A DNA stretch of 32,332 bases, from positions 1 to 32,332 of IMG/VR virus record IMGVR_UViG_3300037333_000074. One strand, 5' to 3'. The notes beneath the pieces are model-generated. The model had not been told where the DNA came from, searched no databases, and saw nothing but the letters and a program-made list of their open reading frames with translations. Below are positions 30,671-32,332 of the stretch, piece after piece; position 1 is the stretch's first letter, and the number at the start of each line of letters is the position of its first letter. The translations under genes were made by a program, and so were the position numbers. Source of the DNA: a virus.

Positions 30671-30904
30671 TTACTCAGAGATTCGTCTATACTCATCCCA
30701 AATATAATTTTCATTTTTTGTTAAAAATTCTAGTACGGATTGAATAAGCTCATTATTAATATCAGTTATTACTGTAAGCTCTTTCGCATTATTTAGAATA
30801 TTTATGATGTCGGTATTACTTGGCTCTTGCTCAACAATATACTCTAATCTATCAATTATTATTCCAAATGTTTCTAGTTTTTCTTGAAGCTCTAATATAT
30901 TCAT
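30671..30904 (-). CDS. Hypothetical protein downstream of the partition genes, 77 aa
   Basis: An acidic helical protein (LELQEKLETFGIIIDRLEYIVEQEPSNTDIINILNNAKELTVI). The likely start is the ATG at 30904 with GGAGAG upstream, 2 nt after the RHH gene's stop; a longer in-frame start inside that gene is less likely. It is probably co-transcribed with parA and the RHH gene. No known domain is recognised; a coiled-coil accessory of the partition or packaging complex is only a guess. Confidence 0.5.
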   Translation of the reverse strand: MNILELQEKLETFGIIIDRLEYIVEQEPSNTDIINILNNAKELTVITDINNELIQSVLEFLTKNENYIWDEYRRISE

Positions 30905-30906
30905 TT

Positions 30907-31209
30907 TTAACTCTCCTCGATCTCTTTTAAAACAGCTTTCATTTTTTGATTGATAGCCATTTGCATAAAAGACTTTGTATCCATTCCTAAATAGTCTGCA
31001 CATTCCTCTATATACTGGAAGTCAATATCGCTATAAAATACTTGTCTCGCTTTTTTCTTTAGGTTTTCAGATACCTTTTTACGACCAGCTTTCCCACCCT
31101 CTTTTTTAGAGGCTGTATCATCTGCTTCTTTGTAAGTTTTATTTGTAGCACTCTTTTTAGCCTTGCTTACAATGTCATCCATTATGTTTAAATCTTTTTC
31201 GTTTGCCAT
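30907..31209 (-). CDS. Ribbon-helix-helix partition protein (ParB/ParG-like), 100 aa
   Basis: Centromere-binding partner expected for a small ParA. The N-terminal half is a lysine-rich, flexible region (KKSATNKTYKEADDTASKKEGGKAGRKKVSE), as in ParG-type proteins. The C-terminal ~45 residues fit an RHH fold: strand RQVFYSD, helix 1 (FQYIEECADYLG), turn and helix 2 (TKSFMQMAINQKMKAVLKE). It starts 2 nt after the parA stop. Likely role: bind a centromere site and stimulate ParA ATPase for plasmid segregation. Confidence 0.7.
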   Translation of the reverse strand: MANEKDLNIMDDIVSKAKKSATNKTYKEADDTASKKEGGKAGRKKVSENLKKKARQVFYSDIDFQYIEECADYLGMDTKSFMQMAINQKMKAVLKEIEES

Positions 31210-31211
31210 GT

Positions 31212-31823
31212 TTACTCTCCTATTTCATTTTTAATGTAAGTTATATATCTATCCCATTGCTCAAGGATAGACTCTGTTTTTTGATTTTTCTTTTTACCAT
31301 AAGCACTTCTAAGTATCGCCATGCTGTTTAAATACTCTTCAATGCCTAAACCTTTGTTTAGTGAGTTATTGAATAGCTCTGTCTTTTTTAACTCAAAAAA
31401 GGCTTTTATCTTGAAATCTTTAAAAACCTTTTTGATGTTTTCAAAATCAGCTTTATTCGTTGTCATAGTTGCTACTATGATTATATTTTTGTTAAGTTGG
31501 CTCAATTCATCAACTGCATTAACACTTCTCTTGAGAGAGCTTATATTATTGACTACAGGTACAACTACCAAATCACATCTCTCTATAATAGATGTAGTTC
31601 CAGCTTCAATAAATCCACCAAAGTCTATAACTGTATTTGGAAGAGAGTCGAAGTCCAGCTCACTTATCTCTTTCAAGGACATTACTTTAGTGTTCTTGTG
31701 GACAACCTCAACCACATCATCATCATTAGTGAGTATGATTGAGTCCGTAGCCTTAGCTGTATTAATAGCTATAGGAGTCTTACCAAGCCCACCTTTACGG
31801 TTAATAACTGCTATTACTGACAT
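31212..31823 (-). CDS. parA: ParA-type partition ATPase (ParF-like), 203 aa
   Basis: Segregates plasmid copies to daughter cells. The deviant Walker A motif KGGLGKT begins at residue 10 (VINRKGGLGKTPIAINTAK), followed by an Asp/Gly motif (NTVIDFGGF) and a VVVPV strand, the signature order of small type Ib ParA proteins. There is no N-terminal helix-turn-helix. It forms an operon with the RHH gene and overlaps the 64-aa gene upstream by 10 nt. Its presence near the right telomere supports plasmid rather than integrated maintenance. Confidence 0.88.
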   Translation of the reverse strand: MSVIAVINRKGGLGKTPIAINTAKATDSIILTNDDDVVEVVHKNTKVMSLKEISELDFDSLPNTVIDFGGFIEAGTTSIIERCDLVVVPVVNNISSLKRSVNAVDELSQLNKNIIIVATMTTNKADFENIKKVFKDFKIKAFFELKKTELFNNSLNKGLGIEEYLNSMAILRSAYGKKKNQKTESILEQWDRYITYIKNEIGE

Positions 31824-32008
31824 ACTAGCTCCTCTCCATCATATTTAAACACACTACCGACCTTTAAATCAATAAGTGCATTATCCATTACATAGTTAAG
31901 AGCTTTCTCTTTAGCACTATCTCCTCTATAGGAGCAGAGTGTTTTTTCAGTAACCTCAACAACTATATCCTCATCCAAAATTCTAACTTCTATACTAATC
32001 AGTTCCAT
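31814..32008 (-). CDS. Hypothetical protein, first gene of the partition operon, 64 aa
   Basis: An acidic small protein with strand-like segments (ISIEVRILDEDIVVEVTEKTL, VGSVFKYDGEEL). AGGAG lies before the ATG and its stop overlaps the parA start (ATGTCAGTAA), so it is translated with parA. No family is recognised. Its place at the head of the operon would fit a small accessory or regulatory protein. Confidence 0.55.
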   Translation of the reverse strand: MELISIEVRILDEDIVVEVTEKTLCSYRGDSAKEKALNYVMDNALIDLKVGSVFKYDGEELVCQ

Positions 32009-32048
32009 TATAAATCTCCTACTTGTTAGAGTAATAGTATAATGAAAT
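32009..32048 (-). promoter_or_regulatory. Probable leftward promoter of the partition operon
   Basis: Reading leftward, TATACT (complement of 32036-32041) is a -10-like box 28-33 nt before the ATG at 32008, with AGGAG before the start. The upstream DNA, where a -35 would be, lies inside the telomere repeat. Confidence 0.45.
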
Positions 32049-32147
32049 ATATATTAAAATTATATTAAATTATATAAAAATATTCTAAATTATTTTAAAT
32101 AATAAAATATTATAAAATATAATATTATTTAAAACTAGCTTAATTTA
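32049..32147. repeat. Right terminal inverted repeat, candidate hairpin telomere (telR)
   Basis: Perfect inverted copy of 1-99. Base 32147 corresponds to base 1. Immediately past it the sequence has no partner in this window, so this copy is 185 nt away from the window end. Confidence 0.75.
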
Positions 32148-32332
32148 AGTTTATTTCAAACCTTAAAGCATATTTTACACAAAATAATAAAATATTATAT
32201 AAAAATATCACTCATAACTTTACTTAAAAACTTCTTAGGCTATACAAAGCCCTAAAATAGGCACTTCTAGGACATATAAAAAATAATTATAAAATTAAAA
32301 CTTAAAAAATAATAAAAACTTATAAAAATTAT
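32148..32332. other. Gene-free AT-rich terminal segment beyond the right repeat
   Basis: 185 nt with no open frame of note and no copy at the left end. It contains an imperfect hairpin (TTAGGCT pairing with AGCCCTAA around 32237-32255) and short TAGG repeats nearby. It may be telomere-proximal DNA whose left counterpart is not in the window, or DNA joining both repeats if the molecule was circular. Confidence 0.5.

Noticed and set aside
31321-31848. Rightward 175-aa frame opposite parA
   Set aside because: Mirror-frame artefact of the parA gene, which carries clear Walker motifs on the other strand.
1-32332. CRISPR array, insertion sequences, rRNA or tRNA genes
   Set aside because: I saw no regularly spaced repeats, transposase-like proteins or RNA gene signatures anywhere in the window.

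Overview
The window reads as an almost complete temperate contractile-tailed phage that probably lives as a linear plasmid with covalently closed (hairpin) ends, like N15, phiKO2 and PY54. No integrase is visible. The first gene is a protelomerase (telomere resolvase). It lies directly inside a 99-bp sequence (1-99) that recurs as a perfect inverted copy at 32049-32147, and a ParA/ribbon-helix-helix partition module lies inside the opposite copy. The very AT-rich DNA, AAAGGA-type ribosome binding sites and style of the proteins suggest a Campylobacterota host (Sulfurimonas/Arcobacter-like). That host call is inference from composition only.

Layout. 1-1696: telomere repeat and protelomerase. 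1735-2189: gene-free, A-rich, repeat-bearing stretch, a candidate replication origin. 2190-3695: immunity region with an S24-type CI repressor reading left, and a Cro-like protein and a MerR-like regulator reading right. 3794-7974: early genes, namely a ribbon-helix-helix protein, a strong hairpin region, a TOPRIM primase, a DUF5906-type helicase, a dUTPase and small unknowns. 8062-13863: portal, protease/scaffold, decoration protein, major capsid protein and head-tail connectors. 13873-21873: sheath, tube, frameshifted tail chaperone, tape measure, baseplate. 21883-25461: tail fibre and a complete diversity-generating retroelement (VR, avd, TR, reverse transcriptase), then a fibre-chaperone-like gene. 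25465-27202: lysis genes (two holin candidates, overlapping spanin pair, GH24 endolysin). 27215-32008: a leftward block holding the partition genes, the large terminase and many small unknown proteins, two of them rich in cysteine. 32009-32332: promoter region, right telomere repeat, and 185 nt of gene-free AT-rich DNA.

How it works together (inference). The primase and helicase copy the replicon. The protelomerase resolves the palindrome formed where 32147 meets 1 into hairpin telomeres. ParA and its RHH partner segregate the plasmid, and the repressor/Cro switch decides between plasmid and lytic life. In lytic growth the rightward late genes build a small myovirus while the terminase comes from the leftward operon. 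The retroelement rewrites 117 bp of the fibre tip through an adenine-mutagenised cDNA: the two repeats differ at nine positions, and all nine are adenine in the template.

The strongest observations are the linear-plasmid ends plus protelomerase, the retroelement, a lambda-type GGGAAAG -1 frameshift site in the tail chaperone, a 28-bp exact duplication between a promoter-like intergenic region and a head-tail gene, and several structured gene-free sites (candidate origin, candidate cos/pac site).
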